6,276 bases of DNA from Gammaproteobacteria bacterium (GTDB lineage: Bacteria > Pseudomonadota > Gammaproteobacteria > Acidiferrobacterales > Acidiferrobacteraceae), in the NCBI GenBank assembly GCA_028064935.1, contig JAPTWT010000225.1, positions 1-6,276 on the forward strand, in the 5' to 3' direction. This document shows, one piece after another, positions 1-4,824 of the stretch. The notes under the pieces are model-generated. The model did not search any database, was not told where the DNA came from, and saw only the letters and a program-made list of their open reading frames with translations. Position 1 is the stretch's first letter, and every line of letters starts with the position of its first letter. A program made the position numbers and the translations under genes.

Positions 1-70
1 ATATGCGGGGTCGTGGCCGGTAGAGGGGTAGCGGATGCCAGCGTAAGCGCGTGTTTTTATTGGGGGAAAT

Positions 71-120
71 TGGGGTGAGCGATGGGATTCGAACCCACGA
101 CAACCGGAATCACAATCCGA
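71..120 (-). tRNA. tRNA-His (GTG) 3' fragment, presumed att site
   Basis: Read on the minus strand, this is the 3' half of a tRNA-His gene. It has a 5-bp anticodon stem (TCGGA/TCCGG, one wobble pair), loop TTGTGAT with anticodon GTG at 111-113, variable region TTGTC, and T arm GTGGG-TTCGAAT-CCCAT. The 3' acceptor strand CGCTCAC, discriminator C and an encoded CCA (71-73) follow. The expected D arm and a 5' acceptor strand GTGAGCG are absent from 121-170, so it cannot fold as a tRNA. Integrases that target tRNA genes leave such a 3' copy at the distal end of an island. By that geometry the element lies at higher coordinates and the old chromosome at 1-70. A simple rearranged tRNA pseudogene is the alternative. 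Confidence 0.85.
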
Positions 121-222
121 AATAACTGCACTAACATACACGCCGTTTCACGATAATACACTGTTTCCATTGGCATTATTGTGCAGTCGTCACCCATGAC
201 AATGCATCGAAACGCGTTCGCG

Positions 223-241
223 TTACAGCAGGATTACAGCA
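223..241 (+). repeat. Short direct repeat TTACAGCA x2
   Basis: TTACAGCA occurs at 223-230 and again at 234-241, an 11-bp period, close to one helical turn. Excisionase and integrase arm sites are often paired direct repeats at about this spacing, and the site lies between the tRNA fragment and the excisionase-like gene. The repeat itself is seen in the sequence; the protein-binding role is inference, and 8-bp repeats also arise by chance. Confidence 0.35.
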
Positions 242-306
242 CGTTGCGGCTCGATTTTTTTCTGGTTATCGGAATAAGCGCCGCCTGCATTCTGATCTCT
301 CTACAT

Positions 307-331
307 CCTGACGTCAGGTTCGCGTGCGAAC
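307..331. promoter_or_regulatory. Two abutting palindromes, candidate operator
   Basis: CCTGACGTCAGG (307-318) is a perfect 12-bp palindrome. It shares its last base with GTTCGC-GT-GCGAAC (318-331), which has 6-bp arms around a 2-bp centre. They sit about 85 bp upstream of the alpA-like start codon. Dyads of this kind are typical operators for dimeric regulators; the regulator and the function here are unknown. Confidence 0.4.
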
Positions 332-416
332 GTGGCATGTTTTAGGGGTGTATTCGCCGCCCGCAGCTATTTCCGTGCAAGCATATTACCCCACAGGGAA
401 TGTATGAGGATGTGCA

Positions 417-650
417 ATGCGAATGCTGGATATAAATGAGGTGGCGGTGCGTTTAGGGGTTTGCCGGCGGACGGCCGAGGCCATGCTGGCTGAAGGCCGC
501 TTGCCGCGGCCCGTGCGTTTTGGGCGGCTGCGGCGGTGGAGCGAAGATCAGATGGACGCGTGGATAGCGGCCGAGGTCGTACGCTTTGGTGGGGGCTCGG
601 CGATACCGGCGGCGCCGCGTCGAGGGCCTGGCAGGCCGCGCTCCGAATGA
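417..650 (+). CDS. AlpA/excisionase-family DNA-binding protein
   Basis: A 77-aa protein consisting mainly of one MerR-like winged-helix domain (about residues 5-52). It shows the family pattern: a helix-turn-helix (INEVAVRLGVCRRTAEAML), then LPRPVRFG, then an RRWSEDQMDAWI helix. Relatives (AlpA, Xis-like proteins) bind DNA next to integrase genes and control excision or integrase expression of prophages and islands. The C-terminal tail RRGPGRPRSE resembles an AT-hook (GRP core flanked by arginines), an unusual extra minor-groove contact. GAGGA at 406-410, six bases before ATG 417, supports this start; ATG 423 is possible but less well spaced. The nearby tRNA-His attachment fragment fits an island role. 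No integrase gene lies in the window; an IS630 copy begins 15 bp after the stop codon and may have separated it from its partners. Confidence 0.8.
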   Translation: MRMLDINEVAVRLGVCRRTAEAMLAEGRLPRPVRFGRLRRWSEDQMDAWIAAEVVRFGGGSAIPAAPRRGPGRPRSE

Positions 651-665
651 GCAGGACACCAACTA

Positions 666-692
666 CTAATCAGTGCATATGTTAGAGACTAT
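666..692 (+). repeat. IS630 terminal inverted repeat, left
   Basis: The repeat starts CTAATCAGTGCATATG and contains TTAGAGAC. Compared with the inverted copy at 2999-3025 it matches 23 of 27 positions by eye. The transposase stop codon (695-697) lies two bases inside it. Confidence 0.8.
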
Positions 693-694
693 GG

Positions 695-1416
695 CTACGC
701 GGCATAGCGCGTCTCCGGATGCCGAAAGAACGACCGAACCATCGCCGGAGTCTTCTGCAGATAGCGCAGACGGCTGATGACCGCGCGCAGGAGGTCCCTC
801 GGGCCGTGCACGAGCGTGCGGGCCACGCCGTTGTTCTTCACGTCATTCCAGACAAGCTCATCCGGGTTGAGTTCAGGGGAATAGGGGGGCAGGAAGAACA
901 ATCGGAGTTTTCCCTTGAGCGACTCGACAAACGTTGCGACCTTCTTGGCGCGGTGCGAAGGATGGCCGTCACAGACGAGAAAGATCTTGCGCTGGCCGCC
1001 CTGCACGAGGCGCTTTAAGAATTCGATGAACACGCTGGCACCCACGCCCCCGCGCACCACCATGAAGCGCAGCTCTCCGCGCGGGGAGACGGCCGAGATC
1101 ATGTTCAAGGAGAAGCGCGCCCCGGTGACGCGCACCACCGGCGTTTCGCCCTTCTTCGCCCAGGTGGTGCCGCTGTGGAAGTCCGACCGGACCCCGGACT
1201 CGTCCTCGAAGAAGATCTCGGCCTTCTCGCGCCGGGCTTGAGCCCGGATCTTCGGGTACTCCTCTTTAAGCCAGCGCTCCACCAGGGGGGCATCCTGCTG
1301 GTAGGCGCGAAAGAGCGGCTTCTGGCAGGTAAGCCCCAGTTGTGCCAGAAGCCTCCCCACCGACACCAAGGAGAGCTTCACCCCAAACTTCCGCTGGATC
1401 AGGGAGCGGATCTGGG
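695..1416 (-). pseudogene. IS630 transposase, C-terminal part (catalytic domain)
   Basis: This is the downstream piece of the split IS630 transposase, holding the DDE integrase-like catalytic core that would cut and join element ends at TA sites. In the restored 340-aa protein it covers residues 102-340. The catalytic triad is visible: D172 in FFEDES, D250 in LVCDGHPSH, and E287 in LPPYSPELNPDELVW, the signature of the family. The residues are intact and the frame is open to a TAG stop at 695-697. However, the DNA-binding N-terminus was displaced to 2679-2982 by the IS3 insertion. An apparent 228-codon ORF starts at GTG 1381, but that codon is internal (V113) and has no good ribosome site, so I treat the gene as broken. 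Confidence 0.9.
1414..1416. repeat. Target-site duplication GGG (copy 1)
   Basis: GGG directly abuts the right inverted repeat of the IS3-family element and is repeated at 2679-2681 beyond the left repeat. Three base pairs is a usual IS3-family duplication length. Deleting the element and one copy restores the IS630 reading frame exactly. Confidence 0.85.
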
Positions 1417-1443
1417 TGACCTTGCCCCACTTTCGTGGACACC
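1417..1443 (+). repeat. IS3 right terminal inverted repeat
   Basis: It begins TGACCTTGCCCCACTTTC and ends GGACACC. It pairs with the left repeat at 2652-2678 over 27 bp with 22 identities by eye; the first 11 bp (TGACCTTGCCC) are identical. The orfB stop codon (1444-1446) directly abuts it. Confidence 0.88.
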
Positions 1444-2307
1444 TTATGCCCAGAGAACATTGGCCTCAAACGTCGTTGGGGTCATGTACCCCAGTGTTGA
1501 ATGGCGCCGTTGCCGATTGTAGAACACTTCGATGTATTCGAAAATAGCCTGACGAGCCTCCTCGCGCGTGTCGTAGGTCTCGTGGTAGGTGAGCTCCTGC
1601 TTTAATGTCCCGAAGAATGACTCGGCCACGGCATTGTCCCAGCACTCAGCCTTGCGGCTCATGCTGCAGACGAGGCCATGATCCTGGAGACGCTCTTGGT
1701 AATCATGGCTTGCGTATTGGCTTCCGCGGTCGGAATGCACCAAGAGCCCCGCAGGGGGCTTACGGGCCCTGATCGCCCGATCGAGGGCCTGGACCACCAA
1801 GCGGCGATCGATGCGCTCCGAGAGCGCCCAGCCGACGACCTTGCGCGAAAAAAGATCCAACAGCACGGCCAGATACAGCCACCCCTCTTTTGTCCATATA
1901 AACGTGATGTCGCCAACCCACGCCACATCCGGCCGATTGACGGAGAAATCGCGGCTCAAGAGGTTCTCGGCCACCGGCCGATCGTGATCGGACTGCGTGG
2001 TCGCCTTGAACTTGCGACGGGTCTTGGCGCGGATGCCATGCGCGCGCATGAGGCGTGCGATGCGATGGCGTCCGGCGTCGACGCTCTCGGCCTTCAAGGT
2101 CGCATGGATCCGCGGGCTGCCATAAGTCTTGCGGCTGTGTTTATGCGCCCCTCTTATGCGCACGAGAAGCCGCTCATTGGTCTTGGCGCGTGCCGACAAG
2201 GGCCGATGCTGCCACGCATAGAACCCGGCCTTGGAGACCCTCAGGCATCGACACATGAGGCTCACGGGGAAGCGGGAGACGTTCTCAGAAATGGCCCGAT
2301 ATTTCAT
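1444..2307 (-). CDS. IS3-family transposase OrfB (DDE catalytic subunit)
   Basis: A 287-aa protein carrying the catalytic half of an IS3 transposase. Residues about 1-55 are an HTH_21-like lead-in (MCRCLRVSKAGFYAW) and residues about 125-280 the rve integrase core. The acidic triad is D133 (WVGDITF), D193 (LVHSDRGSQY) and E229 (DNAVAESFFGTLK). The D-to-E spacing of 35 intervening residues is classic DD(35)E. The end YNRQRRHSTLGYMTP is highly typical of the family. Its ATG overlaps the orfA stop as ATGA, so free OrfB could come from termination-reinitiation, while the active enzyme in IS3 elements is normally an OrfAB fusion made by -1 frameshifting. Full length, with no internal stop or missing catalytic residue. 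Confidence 0.95.
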   Translation of the reverse strand: MKYRAISENVSRFPVSLMCRCLRVSKAGFYAWQHRPLSARAKTNERLLVRIRGAHKHSRKTYGSPRIHATLKAESVDAGRHRIARLMRAHGIRAKTRRKFKATTQSDHDRPVAENLLSRDFSVNRPDVAWVGDITFIWTKEGWLYLAVLLDLFSRKVVGWALSERIDRRLVVQALDRAIRARKPPAGLLVHSDRGSQYASHDYQERLQDHGLVCSMSRKAECWDNAVAESFFGTLKQELTYHETYDTREEARQAIFEYIEVFYNRQRRHSTLGYMTPTTFEANVLWA

Positions 2308-2615
2308 GACCGGACCGAACGAAAGAACGCCCCCGCTTCTAGTAAAAAATCCCGCTCCTGGCGCAGTCTGGCATTTTCGCGGCGCAGTCGACTAAGCTCG
2401 CTGGCGGCGGTCTTGGCGGCCTCCACGGTCGTACCGGTGGCGCTGGCCGTCTTCTGAGCGGCTACCCATCCGTAAAGGGTCTTCTCTGAGATCCCAAGGT
2501 TACGGGCGGCCTGAGCTATGGATTCCCCGTCAAGGGCCAATCTCACCGCCTCGGCCCGATACTCTGGCGTATAGGCGGTTCTTGCGTGATTCTGGGACTT
2601 CTGCTTTTGACTCAT
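2304..2615 (-). CDS. IS3-family transposase OrfA (DNA-binding subunit)
   Basis: A 103-aa protein supplying the end-binding domain of the IS3 transposase. Residues about 13-55 form the HTH_Tnp_1-type helix-turn-helix (YTPEYRAEAVRLALDGES, then IAQAARNLGISEKTLYGWV). Residues about 70-97 form a heptad coiled coil (LSRLRRENARLRQERDFLL) used for multimerisation. A strong GGAGG (2621-2625) lies five bases before the ATG. In this family OrfA alone usually represses transposition and its fusion with OrfB is the transposase. The stop codon overlaps the orfB start codon. Intact and normal in length. Confidence 0.94.
   Translation of the reverse strand: MSQKQKSQNHARTAYTPEYRAEAVRLALDGESIAQAARNLGISEKTLYGWVAAQKTASATGTTVEAAKTAASELSRLRRENARLRQERDFLLEAGAFFRSVRS
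2343..2349 (-). promoter_or_regulatory. Candidate -1 frameshift heptamer T TTT TTA in orfA
   Basis: In the orfA zero frame the sequence reads GAT TTT TTA, giving an X XXY YYZ slippery heptamer. It falls at codons for DFL in the coiled-coil end, where many IS3 members carry A AAA AAG. A -1 slip enters the orfB frame, which stays open from there through the orfB ATG without a stop. The layout is seen in the sequence; that slippage happens here is inference. Confidence 0.5.
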
Positions 2616-2651
2616 GGTGACCTCCGATAGAGAAATTATCCCTGAACGTGA

Positions 2652-2678
2652 GGTGTCTGTGAAACTAGGGCAAGGTCA
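2652..2678 (-). repeat. IS3 left terminal inverted repeat
   Basis: On the minus strand it starts TGACCTTGCCCTAGTTTC and ends AGACACC, 36 bp before the orfA ATG. It matches the right repeat at 22 of 27 positions. Confidence 0.88.
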
Positions 2679-2681
2679 GGG
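2679..2681. repeat. Target-site duplication GGG (copy 2)
   Basis: Second copy of the 3-bp duplication that flanks the IS3-family element; see 1414-1416. Confidence 0.85.
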
Positions 2682-2982
2682 CACGCGTCCACAGCGCAAA
2701 GGGGAGCTTCATCTGCAGGGGACTTTTCAGGGTCACGGTATCGTAGATCCAGCGGATCTCTTTGGCATCGAGACGCTTGGGGCGCCCCACCGCCTTTTTC
2801 GAGCGCAATGCATCCCATCCTCCACTGCGATACGCCGCCAGCCAGATGAAGATCCGGTTCGTGTAGAGCCCCATGTCCCGCGCGACGGCCGTGGGCGCCT
2901 CGCCCGCCTGCACCCTTCTCACCGCCTCGAAACGGATCTCTTCGAGCTTGGCGTGATCGATCTTTCTTCCGTCGACTCGCAT
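2679..2982 (-). pseudogene. IS630 transposase, N-terminal part (DNA-binding domain)
   Basis: The upstream piece of the split IS630 transposase, residues 1-101 plus one base of codon 102. It contains the paired helix-turn-helix typical of IS630/Tc1 proteins (LEEIRFEAVRRVQAGEAP, then TAVARDMGLYTNRIFIWLA), followed by the linker RSKKAVGRPKRL and a second helical region. This part binds the element ends. Translation now runs past the insertion into the IS3 end and stops after five foreign codons (LTLP plus stop at 2665), giving a 105-aa product without catalytic residues. Joining codon 102 across the insertion gives TRAQIRSLIQRKFGVKLS, a smooth continuation into the catalytic part. The start at ATG 2982 has no strong ribosome site. 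Such a truncated product could bind ends and inhibit related transposases, but that is speculation. Confidence 0.9.
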
Positions 2983-2998
2983 GTGGCATGCATATCAT

Positions 2999-3025
2999 AT
3001 GGTCTCTAATATATGAACTGCTTAG
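2999..3025 (-). repeat. IS630 terminal inverted repeat, right
   Basis: On the minus strand it starts CTAAGCAGTTCATATA and contains TTAGAGACCAT. It matches the left copy at 666-692 in 23 of 27 positions and lies directly inside TA 3026-3027. Confidence 0.8.
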
Positions 3026-3096
3026 TAATCGTTAGTATTCGATTATTTCTCAGGAGACGGCATTTCTTCCTAGAGTCGTCAACCGTGCCACGCTTG

Positions 3097-3231
3097 CACC
3101 GCCTCGGCCTGATACTCCGGCGTATAGGCAGTTCTTGTGTGATTCTGGAATTTAAGATTTTGACTCATGGTAACCTCCGACGAGACAATTATCCCTGAAC
3201 CGAAGGTGTCTGGGAAACCGGGGCAAGGTCA
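3097..3231 (-). mobile_element. Left-end remnant of a second IS3-family element
   Basis: This 135-bp stretch aligns without gaps to 2544-2678, the left end and orfA start of the intact IS3 element, with about 19 mismatches by eye (near 86% identity). It keeps the left inverted repeat (3205-3231, ending GGGGCAAGGTCA on the plus strand), the orfA ribosome site and the first 24 codons of orfA. After codon 24 similarity stops and the frame ends at 3079, giving a 29-aa peptide (ATG 3168). The rest of the element, including its right end, is missing. It differs too much to be a recent copy of the neighbour, so an older related insertion is the best reading. Confidence 0.88.
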
Positions 3232-3313
3232 TAGTTACGATCCCGGAAACCTTCCGCGCACCCCGCGCTTGTTCGCGCGAGATGGTAGGGTCATCGATTT
3301 GCGTTTTCTTCAT
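3232..3313 (-). pseudogene. Possible 5' fragment of a small gene cut by the IS3 remnant
   Basis: On the minus strand, ATG 3313 opens a frame (MKKTQIDDPTISREQARGAR, then KVSGIVT) that runs 27 codons straight into the terminal TGACC of the IS3 remnant. The composition is protein-like, and such charged N-termini (MKK...DDP...E.ARAR) recall small antitoxin-type proteins, but the likeness is weak and I do not assign a family. No good ribosome site precedes the ATG. It may equally be a chance frame. Confidence 0.25.
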
Positions 3314-3334
3314 CCCGTGGCGAAATGTCCCTGA

Positions 3335-3351
3335 GGTCGGATGAGCCGACC
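3335..3351 (+). promoter_or_regulatory. Hairpin in the leader of the 3409 gene
   Basis: GGTCGG (3335-3340) and CCGACC (3346-3351) form a 6-bp stem around ATGAG. It lies 57 bp before the start codon at 3409 and could be an operator dyad or an mRNA leader structure. There is no U-tract, so it is not a terminator. Confidence 0.35.
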
Positions 3352-3408
3352 AAAGAGGCCGCGGGGTCATCTCGCCGCGTTGTCGGACACCTTTATGAGG
3401 ATTGCCAC

Positions 3409-3837
3409 ATGGTGGAATTTCACGATGCCGTTCTGTTTACCGTAACGTCTCTCATCATGGTCTTGGTGGTAGGTTTCGGAATCAAGGAAATGCGGCCCGT
3501 CTGGGCACAATTTCTTCTCATGGGCATAGCTGCGGTGACCCTGGTCGTGTCTACGACGAACGCCGCCTATCTCGCCCGAGTCGGCCAGAAGGACGCCCCC
3601 TATACCGAGGAACTACCCGTGGTGCAAGAGGCGGTCGGCCTCACCTTCCAGCCGCGAATAGTCGTTCACTATCTCGACGTCATGCGCACCGGGCAACCGC
3701 TGGATCACTTTGCGCTTACCGCGCTTAAACGCGCGGTGGCCGCCGAGCGAAAGCGCGAGAACAAGGTATTGCGTCACCCTCGGGAAGTGCTGGCCCGCCG
3801 CAAGATCCGGGCGCTGCTCGCCCCCAAGAAAGGATGA
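3409..3837 (+). CDS. Uncharacterised two-helix membrane protein
   Basis: A 142-aa protein I do not recognise. Two hydrophobic segments (about residues 6-25, AVLFTVTSLIMVLVVGFGI, and 31-55, starting VWAQFLLMGIAAVTLVV) form a likely helical hairpin in the inner membrane. A mixed region follows (VVHYLDVMRTGQPLDH near 86-100), then a strongly basic tail (107-142, rich in R and K) that should stay cytoplasmic and could contact nucleic acid or lipid head groups. I chose ATG 3409 because GAGGA (3397-3401) lies seven bases upstream. An in-frame ATG at 3325 would add 28 residues but has no ribosome site. The stop overlaps the start of a possible 74-aa ORF as ATGA. There is no signal peptide cleavage site and no catalytic motif. 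Confidence 0.75.
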   Translation: MVEFHDAVLFTVTSLIMVLVVGFGIKEMRPVWAQFLLMGIAAVTLVVSTTNAAYLARVGQKDAPYTEELPVVQEAVGLTFQPRIVVHYLDVMRTGQPLDHFALTALKRAVAAERKRENKVLRHPREVLARRKIRALLAPKKG

Positions 3838-4058
3838 ATCGCCCGCCACGCCCTCCTCGCGCCAGTTGCTGGCAAGCGCGGCGCGCGGTTCATCCGCCCC
3901 GCCCGCCTATGACCATGAAGGCCCTGGCGCACGAGTCGGCCGCCTGTTTGCGGGCCCCCCGTGTGCGCGAGGGCCCCGGCGCTGTCCTGCTCGGGATCGC
4001 AAAACCGTACAAAAAGGACGCGATTCAGCGTGCGTTGATAGCCAATCTTGTGTCTTAA
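3834..4058 (+). CDS. Possible small coupled ORF of unknown function
   Basis: A 74-codon frame whose ATG overlaps the stop of the membrane protein (ATGA), with AAAGG just upstream, as in translational coupling. The sequence is arginine- and proline-rich at first (MNRPPRPPRASC), then more ordinary from M26 on (ending AKPYKKDAIQRALIANLVS). Third codon positions from 3909 onward are mostly G or C, as expected for coding in this DNA. It ends 36 bp before a strong terminator. No family is recognised. It may be only 3' untranslated sequence. Confidence 0.3.
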   Translation: MNRPPRPPRASCWQARRAVHPPRPPMTMKALAHESAACLRAPRVREGPGAVLLGIAKPYKKDAIQRALIANLVS

Positions 4059-4094
4059 GTGGGGCCTTAACGTAAGACCGATGCGATTGGATTG

Positions 4095-4150
4095 GACCCC
4101 CGCGCGTGAAGCCGGCAGGCGGTTGCCACCGGCAACGCGCGGGTCTTTTT
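4095..4150 (+). terminator. Strong rho-independent terminator
   Basis: GACCC..CGCGCGT (4095-4107, with a 2-base bulge) pairs with ACGCGCGGGTC (4135-4145). Inside, GCCGG (4111-4115) pairs with CCGGC (4129-4133) and GGC with GCC around GGTT. TTTTT follows at 4146-4150. It closes the plus-strand transcript of the 3409 gene. GTTGCC/GGCAAC (4122-4136) offers a competing inner hairpin. Confidence 0.85.
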
Positions 4151-4157
4151 GTGCCCC

Positions 4158-4171
4158 CCCTTCGCGAAGGG
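4158..4171. repeat. Perfect 14-bp palindrome
   Basis: CCCTTCGCGAAGGG is a perfect palindrome eight bases after the terminator U-tract. Its core CCTTCGCGAA recurs at 4285-4294, next to AAAAA. It could be a protein-binding dyad or a recombination scar; nothing else indicates a function. Confidence 0.4.
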
Positions 4172-4764
4172 ACTCCAGACATCGTCCTTGTCTTGGGGCG
4201 GCTCCGGAATCCGAACCGTGAAGGCGTCTATCGCCTATCTCGAATACGGGCGGCGACAAGCGTGCCGGCATACGCCCGCCGGTGCCTTCGCGAAAAAAGA
4301 CCGAGAACCGATTTTTCGGCTACGGATTGGCGCGCCCCGGATACGGGCACTGGCAACGCATGTGTCTTTTGCAGGTCCCGCAGTCTGATTCCATCCTTTT
4401 GCTCTATCGCCGAAAACCCCTGTTTCCGTGGACACCATTCATTGTCGCGCCGCATCCGCGCGACGGCGCTGATGGCCGCGAACACGGCGCACCAGGGAGA
4501 TGGTAGCAAGGGCGCGGTGTCCGCGGGACCACCCGTGCGGCAGGCCATGTCAAGGGCGCGACGTTGCGGGCCGCATGGCCCAGGGCGGTCCTGTATGCCG
4601 CATCGCGCCTACCGAAAGTCACCTCCCTCAGAATGGAAAACGAGGCCGGCGCCACCGACACCAGGGGTGCCCTGATAGGCGGCGTACGACCATCGCGGTT
4701 TTCTTGCTTCCCTCCGATACGACACCCCGACTTGCGTTTTTTTGGATGCCGATACGATGACAGC
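4172..4764. other. Long stretch with no supportable gene
   Basis: Several frames stay open on both strands because the DNA is GC-rich, but none gives a protein-like sequence or has a ribosome site. The predicted peptides are rich in Arg, Pro, Ser and Cys, as shadow frames are. A small hairpin CCGA-TTTT-TCGG lies near 4308-4319. A weak promoter-like pair, TTGCGT (4732-4737) and TACGAT (4753-4758) with 15-bp spacing, lies upstream of the next gene. The segment may be decayed gene sequence or long regulatory DNA. Confidence 0.5.
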
Positions 4765-4789
4765 GGTGCCGGAAATGACATTCGGCACC
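4765..4789 (+). promoter_or_regulatory. Leader hairpin or operator before the 182-aa gene
   Basis: GGTGCCG (4765-4771) and CGGCACC (4783-4789) form a perfect 7-bp inverted repeat around 11 bases. It lies seven bases after a possible -10 element and 35 bases before ATG 4825, so it would sit near the transcript start. It could be a repressor operator or a 5' mRNA structure. Confidence 0.45.
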
Positions 4790-4824
4790 CAGTGAATGCC
4801 ATCAGGCACAAAGGAGATGACACC

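Larger units (their letters stand above)
121..416. other. Gene-free leader between att fragment and alpA-like gene
   Basis: I see no convincing gene here. The stretch looks more AT-rich than the rest of the window, with a T-rich run near 253-261, and holds the direct repeats and palindromes listed separately. Its position between an attachment site and an excisionase-type gene is where recombinase arm sites, regulator operators and the promoter of the small gene would be expected. I could not pick out a convincing -35/-10 pair. Confidence 0.5.
1417..2678 (-). mobile_element. Complete IS3-family insertion sequence (1262 bp)
   Basis: A full IS3-type element read on the minus strand: left repeat (2652-2678), orfA (2304-2615), orfB (1444-2307), right repeat (1417-1443), with a GGG duplication outside. 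Length, two overlapping ORFs, TGACC...GGTCA termini and a DDE OrfB are all as expected for the family. Both ORFs are open and the ends are intact, so it looks potentially active and is the younger of the two insertions. A diverged remnant of a sister element lies at 3097-3231. I cannot name the exact IS. Confidence 0.93.
666..3025 (-). mobile_element. IS630-family insertion sequence, split by an IS3-family element
   Basis: The outer element is bounded by inverted repeats and flanked by TA at 664-665 and 3026-3027, matching the TA target duplication of IS630/Tc1/mariner-type elements. Without the inner insertion (1262 bp plus one 3-bp duplication) it would be 1095 bp, a normal IS630 size. It carries one minus-strand transposase gene, now in two pieces. 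It inserted just after the alpA-like gene. Its own transposase is disrupted, so this copy could move only if a relative supplied the enzyme in trans. Confidence 0.88.

Noticed and set aside
654..660. GGACACC beside the IS630 left end as the missing right end of the IS3 remnant
   Set aside because: Only seven bases match the inner edge of the inverted repeat and the terminal TGACCTTGCCC is absent, so the match is probably chance.
695..1381. A 228-codon minus-strand ORF as a complete transposase
   Set aside because: Its GTG start is internal codon 113 of the restored IS630 protein, lies just inside the insertion site, and has no ribosome site. It is the cut 3' part of a longer gene.
1678..2457. 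Long plus-strand ORF (259 aa)
   Set aside because: It lies opposite OrfB and OrfA of the IS3 element, which have full family motifs. It is a shadow frame of GC-rich coding DNA.
4180..4290. tRNA-like string (GGAATCCGAACC) on the minus strand
   Set aside because: It recalls a T arm, but the T stem does not pair and no acceptor, D or anticodon arms can be found at proper distance.
4564..4824. N-terminal extension of the 182-aa protein to ATG 4564
   Set aside because: The added 87 residues are not protein-like and the start has no ribosome site, whereas ATG 4825 has AAGGAG at ideal spacing and a leader hairpin upstream.
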